A program made the translations under genes and the position numbers. DNA of 64,000 nucleotides from Butyrivibrio sp. INlla14 (GTDB lineage Bacteria; Bacillota; Clostridia; Lachnospirales; Lachnospiraceae): contig NZ_FMVS01000023.1 of NCBI RefSeq assembly GCF_900102515.1, positions 1 through 64,000 on the forward strand. The letters are read 5' to 3'. Every line of letters starts with the position of its first letter. Within the stretch, counting starts at the first letter, position 1. The notes under the pieces are model-generated. The model was not told where the DNA came from and did not search any database. It saw only the letters and a program-made list of their open reading frames with translations. Shown piece after piece: positions 51,069-59,624 of this stretch.

Positions 51069-51902
51069 TTAGTAATTGGCACTCAAAGGATTGTAAATCT
51101 TTATTTCTACACGTCTGTTTCTGGCTCTTCCTTCATCAGTGGTATTATCTGCTATAGGGTCGTATTCGCCTCGCCCTGTGTGGACTAAATTTGCAGGATC
51201 AAGGTAGGTATTTTCTATCAGATAGTTAAATACCGAAAGAGCTCTTCCAGAACTAAGTTCATCATTATTGCTATATTTGCCGCCAGAACTCATAGGCCGG
51301 TTATCGGTATGACCTTCTATCTCAATTGTGCCACCAGCGTAGTTCTCAAGAATCTGTCCAACCTTATCAATAACAGGAATCGCATCCTCTTTTATCTCAA
51401 CCTTACCAGAGTCAAACAGGATTGAGCCCTGAATTGTAAGCTGAACATACTGGCTTGTGTAATTAAGAGATACCTCGTTATCTATATCTCCCTCATCAAT
51501 TGCAGCCTGGATTTTTTCAGCCAGTTCTTTTGAGGCTTCCATCTGCTCTTCTTCTGCAGCCTCCATAAGCTCTTTCTGGTCCATTTCTCCTACTGCATCA
51601 GTCTCGGCATCTGAATCTTCGCCGCTCTGTGCAAGCCCCATAGAAGTTATATAAGAGGAAAGCTCTGTAAGCTGTGAAACTCCATCTCCAATAAGAGCGC
51701 CCTTTCCAATAGCCATCTCACCACCAGAAAAGATGCTAAACGCCGAACTAAACGATGCTGCTACTTCTTCGAATTTGGCCGCATCCATGGAAGCCATAGA
51801 GAAAAGCAAAACGAAGAAGCAAAGAAGCAGATTCATCAGATCTCCGAATGTTCCCTGCCACGCCGGCAAGCCAGGTTTTATTTCTTCTGGTTTCTTTGCC
51901 AT
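51069..51902 (-). CDS. motB: Stator protein MotB
   Basis: The 277-aa protein has the N-terminal membrane helix with the ion-carrying Asp (WQGTFGDLMNLLLCFFVLLF) and a C-terminal OmpA-like peptidoglycan-binding domain (ILFDSGKVEIKEDAIPVI, IEGHTDNRPM, ELSSGRALSVFNYL, HTGRGEYDPIADN). Its ATG overlaps the motA stop (TAATG). The stator is normally proton-driven in this group; the ion is not certain. Confidence 0.95.
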   Translation of the reverse strand: MAKKPEEIKPGLPAWQGTFGDLMNLLLCFFVLLFSMASMDAAKFEEVAASFSSAFSIFSGGEMAIGKGALIGDGVSQLTELSSYITSMGLAQSGEDSDAETDAVGEMDQKELMEAAEEEQMEASKELAEKIQAAIDEGDIDNEVSLNYTSQYVQLTIQGSILFDSGKVEIKEDAIPVIDKVGQILENYAGGTIEIEGHTDNRPMSSGGKYSNNDELSSGRALSVFNYLIENTYLDPANLVHTGRGEYDPIADNTTDEGRARNRRVEIKIYNPLSANY

Positions 51903-52702
51903 TATTCGCCTCCATCTCCTGTACCATTCTCAGCTTCATAAGCAGCTCTGTCAGCAGGTGACAGGAATGATTTAAGCTTTTCTTCAGTAACACGAGGGTT
52001 TTCACCAGCCTGAATAGAAAGAAGTCCCTCAATAACAATACTTTTTGCCATATATTCAGCATTACTTCTTGCTTTTAATTTGTTTTCAGCGGGATAACAG
52101 AACCAGTTAGCAAGAACTGATCCATAGAAAGTAGTGATCAAGGCAACGGCCATGGATGGTCCGATAGATGAAGGGTCTGACATGTTCTGAAGCATCAGAA
52201 CCAGACCAAGAAGTGTTCCGATCATACCCCAGGAAGGGCCCATTCCGGCGATATCTCCGAAAATTGAATAGTTTTCCTTATGACGCTCTGACATAGCATC
52301 GATTTCGGCTTCCAGGATACTTTTAACAAGTTCAGGTTCAGTACCATCTACGATAAGGCCTACACCCTTTTTCATAAAAGCATCTTCTAGGTTGCCCGCA
52401 GCTTCCTCAAGAGCAAGAAGACCTTCCTTACGAGCTGTATTTGACAGGTCTATGATCTGCTTAATTGTACCTTTGGTATCATCAGCAGGCATTTTATAGA
52501 TCAAAGTGTAGGATTTAAGGCCGTTGATGAAACTCGGCATGCTTCTTGAAGCGAGAACCGCCATGAAAGCTCCACCGAACGTGATCATAGCTGATGGCGC
52601 ATCAAGGAAGTACTGTACACCGGAAATACCAGCACCAAATACAATACTTAAGATCATGAAGATGAAGCATAATACCATTCCGGCTAATGACGCAATATCC
52701 AC
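51902..52702 (-). CDS. motA: Stator protein MotA
   Basis: The start is probably GTG 52702, which has AGAGGGGG 7 bases upstream; an in-frame ATG at 52720 lies within that signal. This gives 266 aa. Four membrane segments are present, with the MotA signatures PSWGMIGTLLGLVLML and ALITTFYGSVLANWFCYP. With MotB it forms the ion channel that turns the motor. Confidence 0.94.
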   Translation of the reverse strand: MDIASLAGMVLCFIFMILSIVFGAGISGVQYFLDAPSAMITFGGAFMAVLASRSMPSFINGLKSYTLIYKMPADDTKGTIKQIIDLSNTARKEGLLALEEAAGNLEDAFMKKGVGLIVDGTEPELVKSILEAEIDAMSERHKENYSIFGDIAGMGPSWGMIGTLLGLVLMLQNMSDPSSIGPSMAVALITTFYGSVLANWFCYPAENKLKARSNAEYMAKSIVIEGLLSIQAGENPRVTEEKLKSFLSPADRAAYEAENGTGDGGE

Positions 52703-52758
52703 AACATATCCCCCTCTCATAGTGATAGTGAGTATATTCGCAAGAACAAAAAAATTAT

Positions 52759-52944
52759 TTATCCGTTTTGAAGCATATTGTATATTTCTTCAATTGTTTC
52801 TTTTACAAGTAGTTTTCGTCCGCCACTTAGGATTATCACAGTATCAGGGCTGGCTTCCACCGTCTGAATCTGATTCTTATTGATCAGAATCTTCCTCGTA
52901 TCCATCTTGGTTAACATCAAAACTGTCTTTTCTCTGTTATCCAT
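52759..52944 (-). CDS. flbD: Flagellar protein FlbD
   Basis: The 61-aa protein matches FlbD: RKILINKNQIQTVEASPDTV then IILSGGRKLLVKETIEEI. The family is usually encoded between flgE and motA. About 9 extra N-terminal residues precede the usual start; an internal ATG at 52917 is an alternative, but its ribosome binding site is weaker. Here flbD is the first gene of its segment, separated from flgE by the esterase and repeats. Confidence 0.88.
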   Translation of the reverse strand: MDNREKTVLMLTKMDTRKILINKNQIQTVEASPDTVIILSGGRKLLVKETIEEIYNMLQNG

Positions 52945-53045
52945 TAGCCTTCCCCACTCTGCCTTTTTAACTTCTTGAACGCAATAATGAAAATGCCTTC
53001 AAGAATCTATACTTATGAGTCTTTAGAATTATTTCAAAATATAAG

Positions 53046-53069
53046 AAATTTCATTCAGAAATGAAATTT
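53046..53069 (-). other. Hairpin in the leader region of the flbD operon
   Basis: AAATTTCATT and AATGAAATTT form a 10-bp perfect stem with a 4-base loop about 100 bases upstream of flbD. On the minus strand, two good -10-like boxes occur upstream, TAAAAT (near 53090) and TACAAT (near 53263), each preceded by the same AAAAGTGG. The rest of 52945-53340 is AT-rich with no coding potential. Confidence 0.4.
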
Positions 53070-53419
53070 TGTTTCTACATACATTAATTTTACCACTTTT
53101 TCGATTACATTGTCTTGGGTTTTGTTCACATTTTGTACATATTCGCAACACAATTTCAACACACGCTTTTTTGTTTGAAATTATGTTACTATTTTCAAAA
53201 GTTTTTCTATATTTTTGTGATTTCGTTGCATAGTTCCACTACATATTGTGGTATTTAAATTCATTGTACCACTTTTGTGTACACTGTACACTACTTTTTT
53301 CGTTTGTTTATGTTTAGTTTACCGTTTATGTCTAGATTTGCAGAGGATGTGATGTTCGGAATGACGTATATATGAAGCTCTCTTAAGGCTCTCTCCCCTG
53401 AATATTGGATTTAGCATGC

Positions 53420-53935
53420 ATTTCATGTAAAGCCATAATCTGCGGCCTCTCGTAGGTCTTATATGCAAATCTACTTTTCATCAACTTGCATATAAGGCTT
53501 TGTGAAGAGCCATTGATCCTGGCCTAAGCGTTGCTTATACGAAATCGGCTTTTTACTGTAGTTTCGTGTAACCATTATTATTTTGTGCCTTACACGAAAA
53601 TTACATGAAGCACACATTTCATGTAAGGCCATAATCTGCGGCCTCTCGTAGGTCTTATATGCAAATCTACTTTTCCTTAATTTGCATATAAGGTTTTCTG
53701 AATAGCCATTGACTTTGGCCTGAGCGTTGCTTATACGAAATTTACTTTAAATGTGTTTTCGTGTAAACGCTGTTTGTTTTTGCATTACATGAAAATCACA
53801 TGTAACGTAAGTTTCGTGTAATGCCATAATCTGTGGCCTCTCCTTGGTCTTATATGAAAATCTACTTTTCCTTAACTTGCATATAAGGATTTCTGAAGAG
53901 CCATTGATCCTAGCCTAAGCCGTTGCTTATGAAGA
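53420..53935 (+). repeat. Tandem array of ~195-bp non-coding repeats with nested inverted 10- to 11-mers
   Basis: Three copies start at 53420, 53616 and 53811 (spacings 196 and 195 bp); the third stops near 53935. Copies 1 and 2 are nearly identical over the first 70 bases. Each full copy holds a series of paired arms. In copy 1 they are CTTATATGCAA/TTGCATATAAG (53458-53468 with 53486-53496, loop 17), TTATACGAAA/TTTCGTGTAA (53535-53544 with 53562-53571, loop 17), TTTCGTGTAA/TTACACGAAA (53562-53571 with 53590-53599, loop 18) and TTACATGAA/TTTCATGTAA across the copy boundary (53601-53626). No open frame or known element was recognised. Confidence 0.85.
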
Positions 53936-54062
53936 GCCCGTAAAGGCAACAAATATGCATTTGATAGCAATATCTTTGAAGTAATATCAACTCCAAAGAA
54001 ATATAATATAAAACACAAAATAAATGAGTAAATAACTTGAATCATTTGCACAGGAGGTTACA

Positions 54063-54923
54063 ATGCAGTACAAATATGAAATGCCCTCAGAAATGCTCAC
54101 TGAAATTTCTGAAAAAGGCACATTAGAAACATTCGAATATGAATCAAAGACCTATAATGACCAGGAAATAAAGCCCCTTCACAAAAAGGCCAGAGTTTAT
54201 CTTCCATATGGCTATGACAAGGAGAAGAAATATGACGTTCTCTATCTTCTCCACGGCGGCGGCTTTATGCAGGAATGGTGGTTTGATATGTTCCCAGATA
54301 CAGCAACAATTCTTGATAACATGATTGCAAAAGGCTTATGCAAGCCCGTTATCGTAGTAGCTCCAACCTTCTATCACGATGAAGAAAGCAAGAACACTCA
54401 TGATGAAGCTATCTGTGAAAACTTCAGGACAGAACTCAGAAAGGATCTAATTCCTGGAATTGAGTCTCATTATAGTACATACACATGCGGAGATGTTTCA
54501 GAAGAAAACCTTATCCGCACCAGAAACCACAGAGCTTTTGCAGGTCTCTCACTTGGCTCTATGACAACCTACAGAGCAGCCTTTTATAATAACTTTGACC
54601 TCTTCTCCTACTATGGTCCATTTTCCGGTTGCTGTGGTCCCTTTGGAAATCACGATCAGGAAGTTAAGCGCATCTGCGAAACCCTTGAGAAAGGCCATGA
54701 AAGTGGCTATGATCTCGACTTCATGTTCTGCGCAAACGGCGATAAAGACATAGCTTTCGAAGAACACAAAGAAATTATGGAAAGAGCATTAGCCGCATCG
54801 CCTTACCTGAAAAAAGACGAAAACTATGACTTCTTTATAATCCCTGGAGGTGTCCACGACATGAAAGCCTGGCAGCTTCACATGTATCACGCTCTTCAGA
54901 TATTCTTTACAAAAGAACAATGA
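54063..54923 (+). CDS. CE1-like alpha/beta-hydrolase esterase
   Basis: AGGAGG precedes the ATG. The 286-aa protein has the CE1 (esterase D / feruloyl and acetylxylan esterase) plan: RVYLPYGYDKEKKYDVLYLL, HGGGFMQEWWF oxyanion strand, the nucleophile elbow AGLSLGSMTTYRA (Ser near residue 165) and the C-terminal GGVHDMKAW with the catalytic His. There is no signal peptide, so it should act on imported oligosaccharides or other small esters inside the cell. It is the only plus-strand gene between 3.2 and 64 kb and splits the flagellar cluster; its own terminator follows. Confidence 0.85.
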   Translation: MQYKYEMPSEMLTEISEKGTLETFEYESKTYNDQEIKPLHKKARVYLPYGYDKEKKYDVLYLLHGGGFMQEWWFDMFPDTATILDNMIAKGLCKPVIVVAPTFYHDEESKNTHDEAICENFRTELRKDLIPGIESHYSTYTCGDVSEENLIRTRNHRAFAGLSLGSMTTYRAAFYNNFDLFSYYGPFSGCCGPFGNHDQEVKRICETLEKGHESGYDLDFMFCANGDKDIAFEEHKEIMERALAASPYLKKDENYDFFIIPGGVHDMKAWQLHMYHALQIFFTKEQ

Positions 54924-54967
54924 GTCACAAAAAGACTCTTTGTGTCTTGAAATCCAAATTATAAAAT

Positions 54968-54999
54968 CAGCCCTGTATCCGACCGAAGATACAGGGCTG
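54968..54999 (+). terminator. Bidirectional terminator between the esterase and flgE
   Basis: CAGCCCTGTATC (54968-54979) and GATACAGGGCTG (54988-54999) form a 12-bp perfect stem with an 8-base loop. It serves the converging esterase and flgE genes. Confidence 0.85.
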
Positions 55000-55038
55000 T
55001 TACTTTGCCTTAGATATGTTAAAAGAACTACCTATTCA

Positions 55039-58000
55039 TTATCTCTTAAGGTTTGTAAGTTCCTCAAGAAGTGTATCTGATACTGTGATGATACGGCTGT
55101 TAGCCTGGAATCCACGCTGAGTTGTGATCATCTCAGTAAACTCTTTTGAAAGATCTACGTTAGACATTTCAAGAACGCCAGTGTTCATGTAGCCGCCATC
55201 TGTTGTGATATCCTGGATTGTAGCCTCACCTGAGTTAAGAGTTGAAGCGTAAAGGTTATCACCCTCTTTAGAAAGACCTGACGCATTAGCAAATTCAGCA
55301 GATGCAATCTGACCAAGTAGCTTTGTCTGACCGTTTGAATATGTAGCGTAAATTGTTCCGTCTGTACTTACTGTTACACCATTCATCTCACCAACTGCAC
55401 GTCCTGTATTAAGAGAAGACTTATCTCCCTTTACAGCCTTGATTGTTGATGATCCGTTAGTGTTGTAGTTAGTAACTGTGCTGAAATCTACTTCTATAGT
55501 ACCGAGCTTTGCAAGTTCGTCAGCATCATTGGCATTCTTAACCTGGAAACCAAAAGCTTCGTTTCCTGTTACAAATCCTGAATCTGTCTTGTTGTTTGCA
55601 AACTTCATGCTGACTTTCTGAGTATCCTTATTGCCACCTGCTGAAATTATCTTACCTGTTGCAGCATCAAACTTGAGCTGAACAGTCTTTTCGCCAGTTG
55701 AAAGAACGATTGTGTCATCACTTACTATCTTGTACTTACCATCTGCACCATATGCTCTTGCATCAGAATCTGTAATTCCATATGCATCCTTAAGGAAACC
55801 TGCATAAGCCTTGGAAGATGTAGAAAGAAGATCTACAATATTTCCTTCATTTGGAACCTCAGTATTGTTATATGCCTGAATCTTCTGTGTAGATACAAAG
55901 GTGTAGCCAGTACTGTCATCGTTAGGAACAGCCTGATACTTAGGAGTATTTGTTGTCTCATCCTTAACTATCTCAAGAGTTTCCTCTTCATTGTGACTAA
56001 GGTAAAGACCACTTGCATTTATCTTGTAAGAATAGTCAAAACCTTTTGCCTCATATTCTGACTTTGTAACTCCAAAGCAGTTTGTAAGAAGTTCTTCTGG
56101 AAGGTCTTCAAGATTACCTTCGCTATTCTCAAGAAGATATGCTGTTTTGTTAGAATTAACTATAGCGTAAGGGTATGCATCAGCCGCCTTTTTCTGGCTA
56201 GCATATGAATCATCTGTTTTTGAATCTTCTACAGCTTTTACATTGCCTTCATAAATAGTTTTGTATTCTGTAAGTGGCTTAGGTCCAAATGTTATAATAG
56301 CTTCAGATCCTGATATACCAACGATTTCAATTTTACTAACATCATTTGTGCCATTATCTGTGACAGTATTTAACATTGACTGAACAGTTTGATAATATGT
56401 ATCTGTAGTAGTTCCACCACCCTCATTAACATATTTATCAAGCAAAGTATTAAGCTCAGCAATAGTGTATTCAGACTTTAATGACCCACCACCTGTCGCA
56501 GTAGTCATATATAGTATAGAAGTTGTAATCTCAGCTAAGGCAGCTTCAACATATGAAATTTCTTCCCTCTGAGAAGTTTCAGAAGGATCAAATGTACCAG
56601 TTTCCTGAAGTTCTTCAACTTTAAGGCTATGTCCATCAAAAGTATATCTTACATCACCTGTTGCAGCTGCCAGCGCAGTATCAAAGTTTCCAGAAAACTT
56701 ACCACTTCCAACACTAAGAATTTCACTTGCTGATTTATTCTTAATATTTTCGCCCTTATCAAGATCAGATATATGAGGATAGATGTTTAAAGTGCTAACG
56801 CCATTAGTGGCCTCTGTCAATGTATATGTATATTTCTGTGACTGATCAATGTATTTTTCAATATTAGCTTCATCTATTCCGTATACATTTTTTAATGTTT
56901 CTGTATAATCCTTAAGGTCCTTACCATCACCATAGGTTCCAGCTTCTGTAGTCGGAATAACCCTGTATCCAAACTTTGTATCTTCATTTACATAGTAAGA
57001 ATAAATATTCTTTGGAGAGAAGGAATAGTTTGTTGCATATTCTTTAGTTTCTGTAAAAGATTTTGTGACAATAAGGCCACCTGTAGAAGGATCAATTCTT
57101 ACTGCAGAATTCTTGGAAACGCCGTCAGTACTTGTGATCCAGTCATCATCCTTGCCATATACAGTCTGAAGAAGTCCCTTATAGGGGTTCTTATTGGATG
57201 TAGCATTATTTATATCGCCAAGTGTAAGCTCATATCCCTCGCCGCCACTTGGAACAACTGCTCCATTAAATAAAGCTGTGCCAGCCTTCTGATAAACCTT
57301 TGAAGACTTAGTTCCCATTTCTACCTGATAGTCGCCCTCTTCATTTACAAGCTTTTCAAAGTCCTGGATATCGCCAAACTGAACGCCTGCAAGTCTCTCT
57401 GATCCGATTGAGTTACCATCAGAATCAATAATGTCTGTAAGCTGAACTGAGAAAAGATGATCGTTAGGATCCTCTGTATCTTTGATTGTAAATTTAGCTG
57501 TGTAGAGATAACCCTTGTTGTCATAGAACTCAAGAGTTACTGTCTTACCATCGTCAGAGACGATGTTTGAGTCGTTGTCATCAAGGTTTCCGCTGTAAAG
57601 AGCCTGTGTAGTGGATGCTGGTGAATATGTTGTATTATCAGCACTCATGATCTGAAGCTGAGAAAGTCCGCCGTTCTTATTTACTGTGATAGCCCCGGTT
57701 TCTGGATCTTCCTGAGCTACCCATCCCATTACGAAGTATCCGTTTGACTGCATTGCAAGGTTACCTGCGCCGTCAACGTAGAAAGAACCATCTCTGGTAT
57801 AAAGGTTTTCTTTTCCGTTATTAACAACAAAGAAAGCCTTACCAGTAATCATGATATCGAATGGGTTGTTAGTTGTCTGAGTTGCGCCCTGACCTTCAAT
57901 TGCTGTTGCAATAGCGCCTGACTTAGCACCAAGACCAATCTGACGAGCATTTACACCACCTTTTGTCTCTGTGGCGCCAGATGCTGTCTGAGTTGTCTGG

Positions 58001-58137
58001 TACATAAGGTCTGAAAATGTAATAGATTGTGATTTAAAAGATGTGGTGTTAACGTTGGCAATGTTGTTACCAAGTACATCCATCTTAGTCTGGTGAGTAC
58101 GAAGTCCTGCAACACCAGAATAAAGTGATCTCATCAT
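55039..58137 (-). CDS. flgE: Enlarged flagellar hook protein FlgE, 1032 aa
   Basis: The N terminus (MRSLYSGVAGLRTHQTKMDV with LGNNIANVNTTSFKSQSITF) and the C terminus (GVLEMSNVDLSKEFTEMITT then QRGFQANSRIITVSDTLLEE) are the conserved D0/D1 parts of hook proteins. Most FlgE proteins are 260-450 aa; here about 600-700 extra residues lie between roughly 290 and 880. The insert has degenerate internal repeats of the type L-x-x-x-[YF]G[IV]-[TD] ... Y-[KS]-Y/K-x-I at about 411-438, 681-706 and 777-804. GGAGGA precedes the two adjacent ATGs. It is presumably the hook's surface-exposed region. Confidence 0.93.
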   Translation of the reverse strand: MMRSLYSGVAGLRTHQTKMDVLGNNIANVNTTSFKSQSITFSDLMYQTTQTASGATETKGGVNARQIGLGAKSGAIATAIEGQGATQTTNNPFDIMITGKAFFVVNNGKENLYTRDGSFYVDGAGNLAMQSNGYFVMGWVAQEDPETGAITVNKNGGLSQLQIMSADNTTYSPASTTQALYSGNLDDNDSNIVSDDGKTVTLEFYDNKGYLYTAKFTIKDTEDPNDHLFSVQLTDIIDSDGNSIGSERLAGVQFGDIQDFEKLVNEEGDYQVEMGTKSSKVYQKAGTALFNGAVVPSGGEGYELTLGDINNATSNKNPYKGLLQTVYGKDDDWITSTDGVSKNSAVRIDPSTGGLIVTKSFTETKEYATNYSFSPKNIYSYYVNEDTKFGYRVIPTTEAGTYGDGKDLKDYTETLKNVYGIDEANIEKYIDQSQKYTYTLTEATNGVSTLNIYPHISDLDKGENIKNKSASEILSVGSGKFSGNFDTALAAATGDVRYTFDGHSLKVEELQETGTFDPSETSQREEISYVEAALAEITTSILYMTTATGGGSLKSEYTIAELNTLLDKYVNEGGGTTTDTYYQTVQSMLNTVTDNGTNDVSKIEIVGISGSEAIITFGPKPLTEYKTIYEGNVKAVEDSKTDDSYASQKKAADAYPYAIVNSNKTAYLLENSEGNLEDLPEELLTNCFGVTKSEYEAKGFDYSYKINASGLYLSHNEEETLEIVKDETTNTPKYQAVPNDDSTGYTFVSTQKIQAYNNTEVPNEGNIVDLLSTSSKAYAGFLKDAYGITDSDARAYGADGKYKIVSDDTIVLSTGEKTVQLKFDAATGKIISAGGNKDTQKVSMKFANNKTDSGFVTGNEAFGFQVKNANDADELAKLGTIEVDFSTVTNYNTNGSSTIKAVKGDKSSLNTGRAVGEMNGVTVSTDGTIYATYSNGQTKLLGQIASAEFANASGLSKEGDNLYASTLNSGEATIQDITTDGGYMNTGVLEMSNVDLSKEFTEMITTQRGFQANSRIITVSDTLLEELTNLKR

Positions 58138-58346
58138 AAGGCAAAGTCCTCCATAATATGAATGATATAAGTGTCATAAGTAAAAAATGCTTATAAGCCT
58201 GCTTATTAAGCTTTTTAACTTCATGACCTTAACAAACATGAAGAATAAGCAATTCGTATATCATTCTTAATTTTGGACGGATGCGTGAAATAGCGGATGA
58301 TCCCTTCTATCGGTCGGGGATCAATAGATTTCCCTTTCGGGTCCAA
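58138..58346 (-). other. flgE leader with several hairpins
   Basis: The 209-bp gap between the TIGR02530-type gene and flgE holds CTTCATG/CATGAAG (about 58222-58246), GATCCC/GGGATC and CCCGAAAGGG on the minus strand. No gene is visible. A CCGATAG sequence near 58310 lacks a clear -35. Confidence 0.35.
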
Positions 58347-58775
58347 TCATGCAATCACTGCTCCGTCAATATTTGTAAATACGTTACTCTTTGTTTCTGT
58401 CTGGTCCATAGCTGTAACTACTGTGTTATTTGGCACGTTCACGATAAAAGCAAGCTGGTCAACTAAAATGAGAGAATCTTTTATACCTTTTTCACCTGCT
58501 TCTTTGGCACCCTGATAAAGTCTGTCCATCTGGTCTTTTGTAAGTTCAATGCTTCTATCGCTTAGCCTGTTTGTAGCGTGCTTGGAGAATTTAAGTCTAT
58601 CTCCTGCTACAATATTATTATCGGCATCGTCCCTGATTTTATTTAGTATCTGGGCAAAAGAATCTCCGCCAGTTACCGCAGCAGTTTTAGGATCAGTGTT
58701 CTTGGCTCCCTGGGGCTTTAAGTACTGATCCTGGACCTGACTTATTGAAGAAAATCTAAGTTCATCAATTGTCAT
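58347..58775 (-). CDS. Flagellar operon protein, TIGR02530-type
   Basis: The 142-aa protein ends in the conserved block LKFSKHATNRLSDRSIELTK, GIKDSLILVDQLAFIVNVPN and NTVVTAMDQTE. This family always lies between flgD and flgE in Firmicutes and is thought to help hook assembly. The N-terminal half is polar and variable. Confidence 0.85.
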   Translation of the reverse strand: MTIDELRFSSISQVQDQYLKPQGAKNTDPKTAAVTGGDSFAQILNKIRDDADNNIVAGDRLKFSKHATNRLSDRSIELTKDQMDRLYQGAKEAGEKGIKDSLILVDQLAFIVNVPNNTVVTAMDQTETKSNVFTNIDGAVIA

Positions 58776-58855
58776 ATTCCTGCTCTCCGTAAAAAGAAAT
58801 TACAATAATCGCTCACACAAACAATCTGATACATACTACATCTACAGCAGATTCA

Positions 58856-59572
58856 TTAAGATTCTTGCTGCAATTCTTTTAGCTTTCTCGATGTCTCATC
58901 ATCCTTGTTAAAGGTTCTGTGAACATCACCTCTAATGTCATCAATTCTGTTTACATACTGCTGAAGGCTTGTTACGTAGTTAGGATCCATCATCTTTCTA
59001 GCCTTATCGTCCATTTCCTCCATGTAGAACTTGTACATGGTGTCGATTGTAAGGCCGTGCTCCTGCTCATTTACAAAGTCAAGGCTTCTAGGGAGCTTGT
59101 CGATTGCTTCCTGGAAATCTTTTACCTGATCCTGAGCTGCTGTAAAGTCAGCATCATAAACTTCCGTGACATCGTCAACGTTATAGGCTGTTCCATTGAT
59201 TGTAAGATATGCCTTGTTGCCGCTATAAGTCACATAGTCAACAGTTCCGATGATCTCTGAGCTCTTTCCTGTATCCGAATTTGTCTGAGTAACCTTAACT
59301 GTCTTACCTACAAGCTCTGATGCCCTTGATAAAGACATAGCGCTTGCCATGTTGTTAAGCTGTTCAACCTGAGTGAATGTTGCGTACTGTGAAATATACT
59401 CAGTATTTGATGTTGGCTCCATTGGATCCTGATATTTCATCTGGGCTACAAGAATCTGAAGAAAAGAGTCCTTGTCATATCCTGTCTTGGCTTCAGTGGC
59501 CTTTTTATTATTTTCAAGGTTTGTAACTTCGCCATTTTTAATTACAGCACTTACCTGATTAACTTCTGCCAT
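58856..59572 (-). CDS. flgD: Flagellar hook capping protein FlgD
   Basis: The 238-aa protein has the FlgD N-terminal signature KDSFLQILVAQMKYQDPMEP followed by NTEYISQYATFTQVEQLNNM and a beta-rich middle (VGKTVKVTQT ... GTVDYVTYSGNKAYLTINGT). The C-terminal ~80 residues are helical and do not resemble the usual FlgD Ig-like domain. It caps the growing hook. The gene lies between fliK and the TIGR02530-type gene. Confidence 0.92.
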   Translation of the reverse strand: MAEVNQVSAVIKNGEVTNLENNKKATEAKTGYDKDSFLQILVAQMKYQDPMEPTSNTEYISQYATFTQVEQLNNMASAMSLSRASELVGKTVKVTQTNSDTGKSSEIIGTVDYVTYSGNKAYLTINGTAYNVDDVTEVYDADFTAAQDQVKDFQEAIDKLPRSLDFVNEQEHGLTIDTMYKFYMEEMDDKARKMMDPNYVTSLQQYVNRIDDIRGDVHRTFNKDDETSRKLKELQQES

Positions 59573-59624
59573 TTTTTATCCTCCAGGGGAAGCTTATTGC
59601 TTCCCCTCAAAATCTTTGTTTTTC

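Noticed and set aside
53420-53935. CRISPR array as an explanation of the tandem repeats
   Set aside because: The period is about 195 bp with no short identical repeats separated by unique spacers, and no cas genes are in the window.
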